Positions 13,073-18,845 of a DNA stretch of 21,422 nucleotides are shown piece after piece (position 1 is the stretch's first letter; each line of letters begins with the position of its first letter). The stretch spans positions 1-21,422 of IMG/VR virus record IMGVR_UViG_3300037847_005307; one strand, 5' to 3'. This DNA comes from a virus. The notes under the pieces are model-generated. The model was not told where the DNA came from. It searched no databases and saw only the letters and a program-made list of their open reading frames with translations. Position numbers and translations under genes: made by a program.

Positions 13073-13232
13073 TGTTGTTTAAATATTCCTTTACTTTCAT
13101 TATCCCAAACTCAGTTAGGTAATGCTTTAATACCTCTTCTTTTTCCTCATCTGTAAGTGAGTGAAATCCAAACTCAGCAAACATCTCGTCACTGAGTCTG
13201 TTTAATTCTGCTAAATTTTTATACTTGCTCAT
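13053..13232 (-). CDS. Small hypothetical protein
   Basis: A 59-residue protein (MSKYKNLAELNRLSDEMFAE...) of charged helices, ending NNKADTSQ. No family recognised. Its start overlaps the end of the 71-residue gene by 14 bases and its 3' end contains a promoter copy, the same layout as two other small genes here. Confidence 0.6.
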   Translation of the reverse strand: MSKYKNLAELNRLSDEMFAEFGFHSLTDEEKEEVLKHYLTEFGIMKVKEYLNNKADTSQ

Positions 13233-13434
13233 ATTCTTTTATTACAGGTATGTCATAATAATTTGCTACATAATTTATATGTCTTTGAGTCGTTACCGAC
13301 CACCAACCGTGTTGATGTAATTCGTATTGCAACTTATCACTGTTATAAACTAAAGTTGCTACGTGTGTACTATAAGACCAAATTGCATCTCCAACCTGTC
13401 TTAAATTCTTTTTATGTCTATCAAATGTTTTCAC
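13219..13434 (-). CDS. Small phage protein (STHVA...TTQRHINYVA type)
   Basis: A 71-residue protein. The sequence WSYSTHVATLVY..., then HGWWSVTTQRHINYVANYY, resembles a small conserved phage family that I recall by this Thr-x-x-His-Ile-Asn pattern; function unknown. The fold is probably alpha/beta. It overlaps both neighbours (14 bases each). Confidence 0.62.
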   Translation of the reverse strand: MKTFDRHKKNLRQVGDAIWSYSTHVATLVYNSDKLQYELHQHGWWSVTTQRHINYVANYYDIPVIKEYEQV

Positions 13435-13615
13435 TGTTTAGTATTTTATTTATAGCTTTTATTGAATTATATATGTGATTATCTAGGTATTCCTTATCGT
13501 ACCCGCTATGAAGTGCTTCCTCATAGTGCTTAGTCTCGTCGTCGATTAGATAGTCCACCAGTTTTTCAGCGTGGAATGCTAAGTCCTCTATCTCTTTTCT
13601 GTCGTATGTTCTCAT
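13421..13615 (-). CDS. Small helical hypothetical protein
   Basis: A 64-residue acidic helical protein (MRTYDRKEIEDLAFHAEKLV...). No domain recognised. It is followed after 14 bases of overlap by the next gene and preceded at one base by the stop of the 63-residue gene. Confidence 0.58.
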   Translation of the reverse strand: MRTYDRKEIEDLAFHAEKLVDYLIDDETKHYEEALHSGYDKEYLDNHIYNSIKAINKILNSENI

Positions 13616-13616
13616 A

Positions 13617-13808
13617 TTAATGAATTATTGGTAGTTCATCATGGACCATAAACTCACAGTCTTTTATACGGTGACCCGCATTTTCTATTGCTTTTGTAAG
13701 TTCTTCGGTTTTCATTTCCCAAGTATTTATAGGATATGTCATAACTTCGCCACTACTAAAGTCTAATACTGTTACGTATTTTTCAAATTCGCCTCTTTGT
13801 GTTATCAT
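13617..13808 (-). CDS. Small hypothetical phage protein
   Basis: A 63-residue protein with a beta-like start (YVTVLDFSSGEVMTYPI) and a helix ending in a His-rich tail. I have seen similar mini-proteins in phages but cannot name them. A promoter copy lies 19 bases upstream of the start. Confidence 0.6.
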   Translation of the reverse strand: MITQRGEFEKYVTVLDFSSGEVMTYPINTWEMKTEELTKAIENAGHRIKDCEFMVHDELPIIH

Positions 13809-13826
13809 AATTATTCATTTTATATT

Positions 13827-13856
13827 TATATCAATATATTATCGTATCGGGTTCGG
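13827..13856 (-). promoter_or_regulatory. Recurrent phage promoter element
   Basis: Read on the minus strand: CCGATACG, 9 bases, TGATATAAA. One base of the GACACG box differs (GATACG). It overlaps the last codons of the zinc-ribbon gene (ending EPDTIIY). Confidence 0.68.
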
Positions 13857-13977
13857 TCTGTTCCTCGCCACAGTTTGGACATATTTCTCCACATATATCA
13901 TCACTCACAATTGATGTTAGTGTATGATGTCCACAATTCCAACACTCGCCGGATATTTTATTTTGATACCATTCCAT
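13831..13977 (-). CDS. Very small zinc-ribbon protein
   Basis: A 48-residue protein with two CxxC knuckles, CWNC (12-15) and CPNC (33-36), plus Cys29, His17 and His18 between them: a minimal zinc ribbon. It starts two bases before the stop of the next upstream gene and ends in EPDTIIY, where the codons also form a promoter. Acidic overall, so a protein rather than DNA partner is possible. Confidence 0.65.
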   Translation of the reverse strand: MEWYQNKISGECWNCGHHTLTSIVSDDICGEICPNCGEEQTEPDTIIY

Positions 13978-13979
13978 AT

Positions 13980-14186
13980 TTAGTAATTTAAAATTCTATC
14001 AATACATTCTACAGTTTGGTTTCTTAACCATTCTTGTCCAGTTTCATCTAGGTCATCAAACCCATCTACATCCCATAAATGACTTGCCATATCATTTAAG
14101 AGTATAGTAATAGACTTTTCTACACGTCTATTTACATTTATAGTCTCTTGGGCAGTTACATACCCTCTTGTTATTACCTTTTTCAT
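13980..14186 (-). CDS. Small hypothetical protein
   Basis: A 68-residue protein with a basic start (MKKVITRGYVTAQETI) and an acidic, helical second half (WDVDGFDDLDETGQEWL). No family recognised. Promoter copy 14213-14241 lies about 30 bases upstream. Confidence 0.6.
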   Translation of the reverse strand: MKKVITRGYVTAQETINVNRRVEKSITILLNDMASHLWDVDGFDDLDETGQEWLRNQTVECIDRILNY

Positions 14187-14212
14187 TTTATTATTATTTT
14201 AAGTTCACATAT

Positions 14213-14241
14213 TATATCATTGGTAATTCGTGTTTACCCCG
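14213..14241 (-). promoter_or_regulatory. Recurrent phage promoter element
   Basis: Read on the minus strand: CGGGGTAAACACG, 9 bases, TGATATAAT. The box reads AACACG; the -10-like part holds a perfect TATAAT. Directs the gene starting at 14186. Confidence 0.72.
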
Positions 14242-14261
14242 TTGTAAAGTGGGTGAAATGT

Positions 14262-14336
14262 TTATGTGTAGAAAATTAGTTTAGTGGTATTACTCGATTC
14301 TTCTCTTTGTGTGAAGAAACGTAAAAAATGTGACAT
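14262..14336 (-). CDS. Possible 24-residue peptide
   Basis: A short frame (MSHFLRFFTQREESSNTTKL...) is the only one in the transcript that would start from the promoter at 14387-14416. It covers a TTCTTC/GAAGAA hairpin, so the transcript might instead be a small RNA. Evidence is positional only. Confidence 0.25.
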   Translation of the reverse strand: MSHFLRFFTQREESSNTTKLIFYT

Positions 14337-14375
14337 TAGGTAGTATAATATAATTAATAACACCCTACTGTCGCG
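14330..14375 (+). repeat. Duplicated fragment of the 68-residue gene's 3' end
   Basis: Bases 14330-14345 (GTGACATTAGGTAGTA) are identical to 15262-15277, and 14365-14375 matches 15298-15308 at 10 of 11 positions, at nearly the same distance. The second copy is the 3' end of the gene at 15091; here only a few codons (VTLGS) remain before a stop. So this looks like the relic of a duplicated gene end. Confidence 0.55.
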
Positions 14376-14386
14376 CTTTTTCTTAT

Positions 14387-14416
14387 TATATCAGTACAGT
14401 TTAGTGTCAGGTCCGG
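14387..14416 (-). promoter_or_regulatory. Recurrent phage promoter element with no clear gene downstream
   Basis: Read on the minus strand: CGGACCTGACACT, 9 bases, TGATATAAT. The box and -10 are near-consensus, yet the next 170 bases hold only a possible 24-residue frame. Confidence 0.7.
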
Positions 14417-14541
14417 GCTTCCGCGTAGGTTTACGGAATAGAACAGTGCAGTACGGAGCGGGCACGTGCTATACATGCTATACACGCCTGCCCTTTCCCT
14501 GCGCTAGGTACTCGGGTTATCAGGCGCTAACTAACATGAAC
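14417..14541. other. GC-rich intergenic stretch with inverted repeats
   Basis: No gene is seen. It holds a TTCCG/CGGAA stem (about 14419-14438) and a longer hairpin, GGGCA-GTG pairing with CAC-TGCCC (14460-14496), with the direct repeat GCTATACA in the loop. On the plus strand GGGCACG, 9 bases, TGCTATACA is a weak resemblance to the recurrent promoter. The base composition is clearly richer in GC than the genes around it. Confidence 0.4.
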
Positions 14542-14811
14542 TTATATATATGCTTTCATTTCTCTTACAAACTTCGGTAGGTTGAAGCTCTGCGTATATA
14601 TTTTTCTTTTCTTAAAGCATGGCATGCTGTCAAATCTTTCTTGATGTGCATGGTACACTTTATCGTGGTCGTAGTCACATACTTTACCATCGTAATTTGT
14701 ATACTTGATGATTAAGCCTTGACCTACTAACTTTTTTCTTATTACAAACCTGTTAGATACTATGCTTCTCTTAGGTTCTTTTTTACTATTTACTTTTTTT
14801 ACTTTTGTCAT
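14542..14811 (-). CDS. Basic hypothetical protein
   Basis: An 89-residue Lys-rich protein (MTKVKKVNSKKEPKRSIVSN...) with central Tyr/Asp/His residues and a helical tail. It is the first gene of the leftward block, just downstream of promoter copy 14837-14868, so it may be among the earliest expressed. Its basicity suggests nucleic-acid binding. No family recognised. Confidence 0.62.
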   Translation of the reverse strand: MTKVKKVNSKKEPKRSIVSNRFVIRKKLVGQGLIIKYTNYDGKVCDYDHDKVYHAHQERFDSMPCFKKRKIYTQSFNLPKFVREMKAYI

Positions 14812-14836
14812 TATATTATTATTTAAAGTTCACATA

Positions 14837-14868
14837 TAATATCATAATAGTACCGTGTTACGTCCGTA
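14837..14868 (-). promoter_or_regulatory. Recurrent phage promoter element, first leftward copy
   Basis: Read on the minus strand: GTAACACG, 9 bases, TGATATTATA. Starts the leftward block (gene at 14811). It faces away from the plus-strand copy at 14880-14911, forming a divergent pair. Confidence 0.7.
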
Positions 14869-14879
14869 CTCGGCGGTAT

Positions 14880-14911
14880 GCGGGGCGGGCACGGGCGGTG
14901 GGCGATATAAT
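14880..14911 (+). promoter_or_regulatory. Rightward copy of the recurrent phage promoter element
   Basis: On the plus strand: GGGCACG, 9 bases, CGATATAAT, the same boxes and exactly the same spacing as the leftward copies, in inverted orientation. It would start transcription toward the late genes (first start 15091). Confidence 0.6.
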
Positions 14912-15090
14912 ATGCGTACAGGGCGGTGTGCACGGCGTACGGCAAAAGGCAAACGATTTGCGGGGAAAGCACGGAAAAGGGGCCCCGTGGGGGTAAAAAA
15001 AGGCGTTTTGTATTTCGTACCGCACTCGTATAACGTAGCGTAACACAAAGACTCAACGTATCTAATCAGATTTTTTTACTATATTGAAGT
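14912..15090 (+). other. GC-rich untranslated leader of the rightward operon
   Basis: About 170 bases with no convincing gene; open frames exist on both strands only because of the high GC. It contains a GCAAA/TTTGC hairpin with a CGA loop (14949-14961), a CACGG/CCGTG hairpin (14970-14989) enclosing the palindrome GGGGCCCC, and G-runs. This suggests a structured 5' leader or origin-like element rather than coding sequence. Confidence 0.45.
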
Positions 15091-15297
15091 ATGAAAAAGA
15101 TTAGGTATGTGAAATACAGAAATCAATACCTAACAGAAGAAGAGATCTTTACGTGGGTCGGAGAGAGACAGCAAGAGCTGCTGGACCTATCGCCGAAAGC
15201 GAAGATGTACTTTGAAGATTGTCTTGGGCAATTTGTTAGGATTGATGGAAAACACTATACCGTGACATTAGGTAGTAAGGAAATATTTAATAAGTAG
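15091..15297 (+). CDS. Hypothetical protein, first gene of rightward block
   Basis: A 68-residue protein (MKKIRYVKYRNQYLTEEEIF...) with a basic start, helical middle and a short beta end (VRIDGKHYTVTLGS). No family recognised. Part of its 3' end is repeated at 14330. Codon choice is somewhat richer in G/C than in the neighbouring AT-rich genes. Confidence 0.65.
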   Translation: MKKIRYVKYRNQYLTEEEIFTWVGERQQELLDLSPKAKMYFEDCLGQFVRIDGKHYTVTLGSKEIFNK

Positions 15298-15304
15298 CTA
15301 TTGT

Positions 15305-15323
15305 CGCGTAATATATAAAGCAT
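15305..15323 (+). promoter_or_regulatory. Short repeated element CGCGTAATATATAAAGCAT
   Basis: A 19-base intergenic motif that recurs at 15629-15647 with 15 of 19 bases identical. Both copies lie in gaps between plus-strand genes; the TATAAA-like core suggests a late promoter or RNA-processing site. The copy here ends in the ATG of a 39-residue frame. Confidence 0.35.
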
Positions 15324-15441
15324 GAGTTATAAACAGTATAAACATCTTATTCAAACTAATTTTATGGGGATAAGAGATAAAGTAAAAAATTATGGCAAAG
15401 CAAAAGTTAAGCCCTCTCGCGGCAAAAAGAAAAGCGATTAG
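15322..15441 (+). CDS. Possible 39-residue basic protein
   Basis: A frame (MSYKQYKHLIQTNFMGIRDK...) that overlaps the next gene by 50 bases in another frame. It fills the gap between the 68- and 77-residue genes and is basic like its neighbours, but the long overlap is a warning. No family. Confidence 0.3.
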   Translation: MSYKQYKHLIQTNFMGIRDKVKNYGKAKVKPSRGKKKSD

Positions 15442-15625
15442 AGATAAGAAGTACGCTATGACGACGGACCGCAAGATGAAGAAAGCGGAAAACCAAAGAA
15501 AAAGACGCGCTGCGCTGAAAAGAGGTGTAAACTTAAAAGGAAAAGATTATGACCACACAAGAGGTAGATTTGTATCTGTAAAAGTAAACAGAGGAAATGG
15601 TGGGCGTGGTACTAAAAAAGCATAA
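15392..15625 (+). CDS. Small basic phage protein (KDYDHTRGRF...NRGNGGRGTKKA type)
   Basis: A 77-residue protein, over 35% Lys/Arg. The middle (ENQRKRRAALKRG) and end (KGKDYDHTRGRFVSV, NRGNGGRGT) resemble a small family found next to packaging and head genes in many phages, with an Asp-His pair that recalls a worn HNH motif. It probably binds nucleic acid; role unknown. Confidence 0.6.
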   Translation: MAKQKLSPLAAKRKAIRDKKYAMTTDRKMKKAENQRKRRAALKRGVNLKGKDYDHTRGRFVSVKVNRGNGGRGTKKA

Positions 15626-15628
15626 AAG

Positions 15629-15647
15629 CGCGTAATTATAAAAGCAT
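15629..15647 (+). promoter_or_regulatory. Second copy of the CGCGTAAT...AAAGCAT element
   Basis: CGCGTAATTATAAAAGCAT, matching 15305-15323 at 15 of 19 bases, in the 47-base gap before the gene at 15673. Confidence 0.35.
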
Positions 15648-15672
15648 AGGAAAAACCTAAATACCAAAAACG

Positions 15673-15957
15673 ATGACGTTTTATTATAAAACCTATTCCT
15701 TCTCACAAGGTGGGCAGGGAATACCCGAAGAAACCAGGAAGCTTTGGGAGCTTATAGCTGACAAAAAGAACTGGAGAATAGTCCAATTACCAAACGGATA
15801 TTACCAAGCAGAATATAACAAAGATGATGCTTGGATCGATGTAACCAGACGAGAAACGCTGGATGCCTGTGAAACCGCAATAGACAAGAGCATTGAACAT
15901 TATAAGAAGAAGCTCGAGTTTGCCGACGGACCAAAAGTAATAAAGACATTCAAATAA
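15673..15957 (+). CDS. Conserved phage hypothetical protein (FYYKTYSFSQGGQGIP type)
   Basis: A 94-residue protein beginning MTFYYKTYSFSQGGQGIP, then a Trp-rich alpha/beta core (NWRIVQLPNGYYQAEYN) and a helix. I recall near-identical starts from marine phage proteins; no function is known. It directly precedes groEL with 28 bases between them. Confidence 0.65.
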   Translation: MTFYYKTYSFSQGGQGIPEETRKLWELIADKKNWRIVQLPNGYYQAEYNKDDAWIDVTRRETLDACETAIDKSIEHYKKKLEFADGPKVIKTFK

Positions 15958-15985
15958 TCACTTCTTATCAATTAAATTAAATTAA

Positions 15986-17572
15986 ATGGAATTCAATAAC
16001 CCAAGTGAGATAGTAAAGGATTTGACCTTTGGCGATCATGCCAGAGATAGAATCATGCAAGGTGTAGAAAAATTATCCAAAGCGGTAGCTTCTACACTTG
16101 GTGCTTCAGGAAAGTGTGTAATATACGAAGATTCTATGGGTAACCCAATAATAACAAAAGATGGTGTTACAGTTGCAGAATCAGTAATATTAATTAACCC
16201 GGTGGAAAATTTGGGGGCAACACTAATAAAAGAAGCAGCTAAAAAAACAGTCAGAGAAGCGGGAGACGGCACCACCACCGCAACCGTCCTCGCACACTCT
16301 CTGCTCCAGGAAATGAACCAAGCCAAAGGATATACCGTGAGAGAAATCAAAGATGCTACAAACATTGTCCTGGAAAAAATATTAAAACAGCTAGATAAAA
16401 ATAGCATACAAATAAAGGATGACATGCTAGAAGATGTCGCCTCCATATCTTGTAACAATGACGTTGAGCTCGGCTTGATTATAGCTGACGCTTATAAATC
16501 CGTCGGAGCCAACGGAGTTGTTTTAATGGAGGAATCAGACACGGAAGAAACATTCAGCGAAATAGTAGACGGGGTGCAATTCGATTGTGGCATAAAATCT
16601 CAGCATCTGGTAACGGACACTGAAAAGAATAAAGCTATACTCGAGAACCCCTACGTCCTTATTGTTGCTTCGCAAATACCTAGTATTAGAAAAATACAGA
16701 ATGTACTTGAACATGTTATTAGAGAAAAGCGCAGTCTTTTAATTGTAGCCGGTATGGATCAGCAACCAATGGCTGCACTGTTAATGAACAAAGTAAAAGG
16801 AAACATTAAAGTAAACATTATTGATACACCTGGTTTTGGGGCTACCAAAATGGATACAATGCAAGATTTAGCCACAATAACCGGAGCGAAAGTTATCAAT
16901 GAAGAATTGGGAGATGATTTAGATTTAATCAATCCTGATGTTTTAGGTCAAGCAGAAAAAGCAGTAACCGATGCAACCTCAACGGTAATTACTATAAATA
17001 AAATGCCGGATGAAGCAAAAGAAAGAATAGACCTAGTAAATAAAAAAATTAAAACGGAAAAAAATCCGTTTATAAAATCTAAACTCGAACAAAGACTAGC
17101 CATGTTATCTGGTGCTGTAGCGATACTAAAAGTTGGCGCAAATAGTAAAATTGAGTTAAAAGAAAAGAAAGATAGAGTTGAAGATGCTATCTATGCAGTT
17201 AAAGCTGCAATTAAAGAAGGTATAGTTCCAGGCGGTGGAGTTGCTTTATTAGATGCAAGTCAAAAAGTAAAAATTGATAATGATGCTGAACTAATACTAT
17301 TAAAAGCAGTTGAAGCACCTTATAGCACAATATTAAAAAATGCCGGAATAGATCATAATACAATAAATCCTATAGACTTTAATGACACACGTAAAAAAGG
17401 ACACGGTGTTAATGTTATAACAGGAAAAGAAGTAAATATGATAAAAGCTGGTATTATAGATCCGGTAATGGTGACTAAGAAAGCATTGGTAAATGCAGTT
17501 AGTGTGGCTACAACAATTATATCTGCTGATTGTATAATTTCAAATATTAGAGATTATGAAGGCAATCAATAA
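15986..17572 (+). CDS. groEL: Phage GroEL chaperonin
   Basis: A 528-residue group I chaperonin (E. coli 548). The catalytic aspartates of the ATPase are present: Asp59 in TKDGVTVA (E. coli Asp52), Asp94 in GDGTTT (Asp87) and Asp400 in VEDA (Asp398), with the hinge GGG at 416-418 and apical TPGFGATKMDTM. The Tyr-Tyr-Phe that line the E. coli substrate groove (199, 203, 204) are replaced by Ile203, His207 and Leu208, and the C-terminal GGM tail is missing. So it should form an ATP-driven folding ring, perhaps for phage capsid proteins, with altered substrate or cap preference. An A/T leader (ATTAAATTAAATTAAATG) without Shine-Dalgarno precedes it. The first third is richer in C/G codons than the rest. 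Confidence 0.96.
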   Translation: MEFNNPSEIVKDLTFGDHARDRIMQGVEKLSKAVASTLGASGKCVIYEDSMGNPIITKDGVTVAESVILINPVENLGATLIKEAAKKTVREAGDGTTTATVLAHSLLQEMNQAKGYTVREIKDATNIVLEKILKQLDKNSIQIKDDMLEDVASISCNNDVELGLIIADAYKSVGANGVVLMEESDTEETFSEIVDGVQFDCGIKSQHLVTDTEKNKAILENPYVLIVASQIPSIRKIQNVLEHVIREKRSLLIVAGMDQQPMAALLMNKVKGNIKVNIIDTPGFGATKMDTMQDLATITGAKVINEELGDDLDLINPDVLGQAEKAVTDATSTVITINKMPDEAKERIDLVNKKIKTEKNPFIKSKLEQRLAMLSGAVAILKVGANSKIELKEKKDRVEDAIYAVKAAIKEGIVPGGGVALLDASQKVKIDNDAELILLKAVEAPYSTILKNAGIDHNTINPIDFNDTRKKGHGVNVITGKEVNMIKAGIIDPVMVTKKALVNAVSVATTIISADCIISNIRDYEGNQ

Positions 17573-17813
17573 CTTTATTATAATAGAACCTATTAAAGAA
17601 GAACCTAAAAAAGAAGAAGGTTTACTTATAATGGATCAACACGTAGATGACGTTAGGTACTTAAAAGCTAAAATTATATCTGTAGGCAATATGACGGAAG
17701 GAGTTAAAATTAATGATATAATTTATTACGATAGAAGAGCCGGTCACGGAATAGAATACGACAATAACTTATACCAAGTTATAAGACAACAAGATGTTGT
17801 ATTAGTCGGTTAA
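17556..17813 (+). CDS. groES: Phage GroES co-chaperonin
   Basis: An 85-residue co-chaperonin (E. coli 97). It keeps the family layout: N-terminal beta strand (NFIIIEPI), a mobile loop (KKEEGLLIMD; hydrophobic LLI in place of the usual IVL that docks on GroEL), AKIISVGN, VKINDIIYYDRRAG and the final VLV. The roof hairpin region is shortened. It overlaps groEL by 17 bases, the reverse of the usual groES-groEL order in bacteria, so it was assembled or rearranged independently of the host operon. The pair is probably a matched phage folding machine. Confidence 0.88.
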   Translation: MKAINNFIIIEPIKEEPKKEEGLLIMDQHVDDVRYLKAKIISVGNMTEGVKINDIIYYDRRAGHGIEYDNNLYQVIRQQDVVLVG

Positions 17814-17871
17814 TACCAAAGCCATACACCAAATACTAAAAACTAAAAACGGTTACTGAAAATTAACCAAA

Positions 17872-17879
17872 TAATTTTG
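17872..17879 (+). promoter_or_regulatory. Bacteroidota-type -7 promoter box (TAATTTTG)
   Basis: TAATTTTG fits the TANNTTTG consensus of Bacteroidota sigma-ABfr promoters, 23 bases before the next ATG. A TTG -33 box at the usual distance is not clear. It would give the 116-residue gene its own transcript. Confidence 0.4.
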
Positions 17880-17902
17880 TTTAACTTTTAAATTAATACA
17901 TC

Positions 17903-18253
17903 ATGGCTTTAAATAACCAAGAACACTTTTTAGTATTCATTGATGCGGCTGATGACGCAGGGATGTTTCCAGTAAGCAAGCTTCAGTCTGTAACTTGTGC
18001 AGGTGATGCAACAGTGCTTGTAAAGTTTGCTCCAGGAAGTTTAGGTGATGGTCAAGCTGCTTCTGTAGATGTTGTAACATTAACTGTTACTGCTGATACT
18101 GAAAAAACAGTAATGATCGCGATTGCTGATGCAATCAACCAAGCTACTAAGTATCCTAAGAATACTTTAAATTATACAGTAATAGCTGACGACGTAAACA
18201 GCATTTATGCAAATTCAAACATAACTGCATGTGCAATTGCGCTTGACGCTTAA
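17903..18253 (+). CDS. Probable virion (structural) protein
   Basis: A 116-residue Ala/Val/Thr/Asp-rich protein, low in Lys/Arg unlike its neighbours, with alternating beta-like segments (VDVVTLTVTAD, TLNYTVIADD). It starts MALNNQEHFLVFIDAADD and lacks a signal peptide. Its own leader with a promoter-like box and a strong terminator immediately after mark it as a separately and highly expressed gene, as is usual for capsid decoration or other abundant virion proteins. The precise role is not known. Confidence 0.6.
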   Translation: MALNNQEHFLVFIDAADDAGMFPVSKLQSVTCAGDATVLVKFAPGSLGDGQAASVDVVTLTVTADTEKTVMIAIADAINQATKYPKNTLNYTVIADDVNSIYANSNITACAIALDA

Positions 18254-18261
18254 TAATAAAT

Positions 18262-18307
18262 AAGACCACAGACGGGCTCACGAGCTGGGCCTGTAGGTCT
18301 TTTTTTT
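18262..18307 (+). terminator. Strong Rho-independent terminator
   Basis: AAGACC-ACAG pairs with CTGT-(A)-GGTCTT around a GC-rich loop, then eight T. It lies nine bases after the 116-residue gene's stop and ends three bases before the next start codon. Confidence 0.85.
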
Positions 18308-18309
18308 AT

Positions 18310-18750
18310 ATGAAGCTAACACCTAATGATTTACGAGAATTAAATATATTAAAATACTATAGGTTAGTTAGAAAATGGGCGTGTAAAACATATGATTTAA
18401 ATGACGCCGATTTAGAATTATTAATATATTTAGATTGCAAAATTCGATTTACGCGTAATGATTTTATTAATGGCGTTTACACAATGTCTTGGGATAAAGA
18501 CAGATGGGAACGGTTAAGAAGAAACGGGTGGATTGATGTATGGAGACAACGCGCTGGTTCTCAGCAAAAGTACGCCATATACACTACTTCATTTAAATGT
18601 AAACAATTAATTACCAGAATATATAAAGTATTATTAGGTGAAGATGATCTTCCCACAGGTAGTAAAAGTATATTCTACAAAAATAAATCATATCGAGACA
18701 AAGTATATAATAAGTCTATAGACGATATGATAAAAGATAATAACAGATAA
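18310..18750 (+). CDS. Winged-helix phage protein
   Basis: A 146-residue basic protein. Residues 35-95 (DLELLIYLDCKIRFTRNDF, then WDKDRWERLRRNGWIDVWR) fit a MarR-like winged helix, with the wing at VWRQRAGSQQKYAIY. I recall close relatives among marine phages of unknown function. It might regulate late genes or bind DNA ends during packaging; nothing here decides. The start codon follows the terminator T-run, with no Shine-Dalgarno. Confidence 0.6.
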   Translation: MKLTPNDLRELNILKYYRLVRKWACKTYDLNDADLELLIYLDCKIRFTRNDFINGVYTMSWDKDRWERLRRNGWIDVWRQRAGSQQKYAIYTTSFKCKQLITRIYKVLLGEDDLPTGSKSIFYKNKSYRDKVYNKSIDDMIKDNNR

Positions 18751-18761
18751 TTTTTAATATT

Positions 18762-18845
18762 ATGCCAAAGAATTATAAAACAGGTAAAAAGAAAGCTTAT
18801 AAACCTTTAAAGAAAAAGAAAAAGAAAATGAGCTATGGCAAGTAA
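18762..18845 (+). CDS. Tiny lysine-rich protein
   Basis: A 27-residue frame (MPKNYKTGKKKAYKPLKKKK...) of which half is Lys. It starts after TTTTTAATATT, the same leader seen before the 47-residue gene, and overlaps the next gene by 11 bases. Probably binds nucleic acid or a packaged polyanion; no family. Confidence 0.45.
   Translation: MPKNYKTGKKKAYKPLKKKKKKMSYGK

Noticed and set aside
14459-14484. Second rightward promoter copy (GGGCACG, 9 bases, TGCTATACA)
   Set aside because: Spacing fits but the -10 part matches at only six of nine bases and it is part of a hairpin; noted in the intergenic entry only.
14805-15056. Several open frames on both strands in the GC-rich leader
   Set aside because: They overlap each other in all frames, use atypical residues (Pro/Arg-rich) and occur only because high GC removes stop codons.
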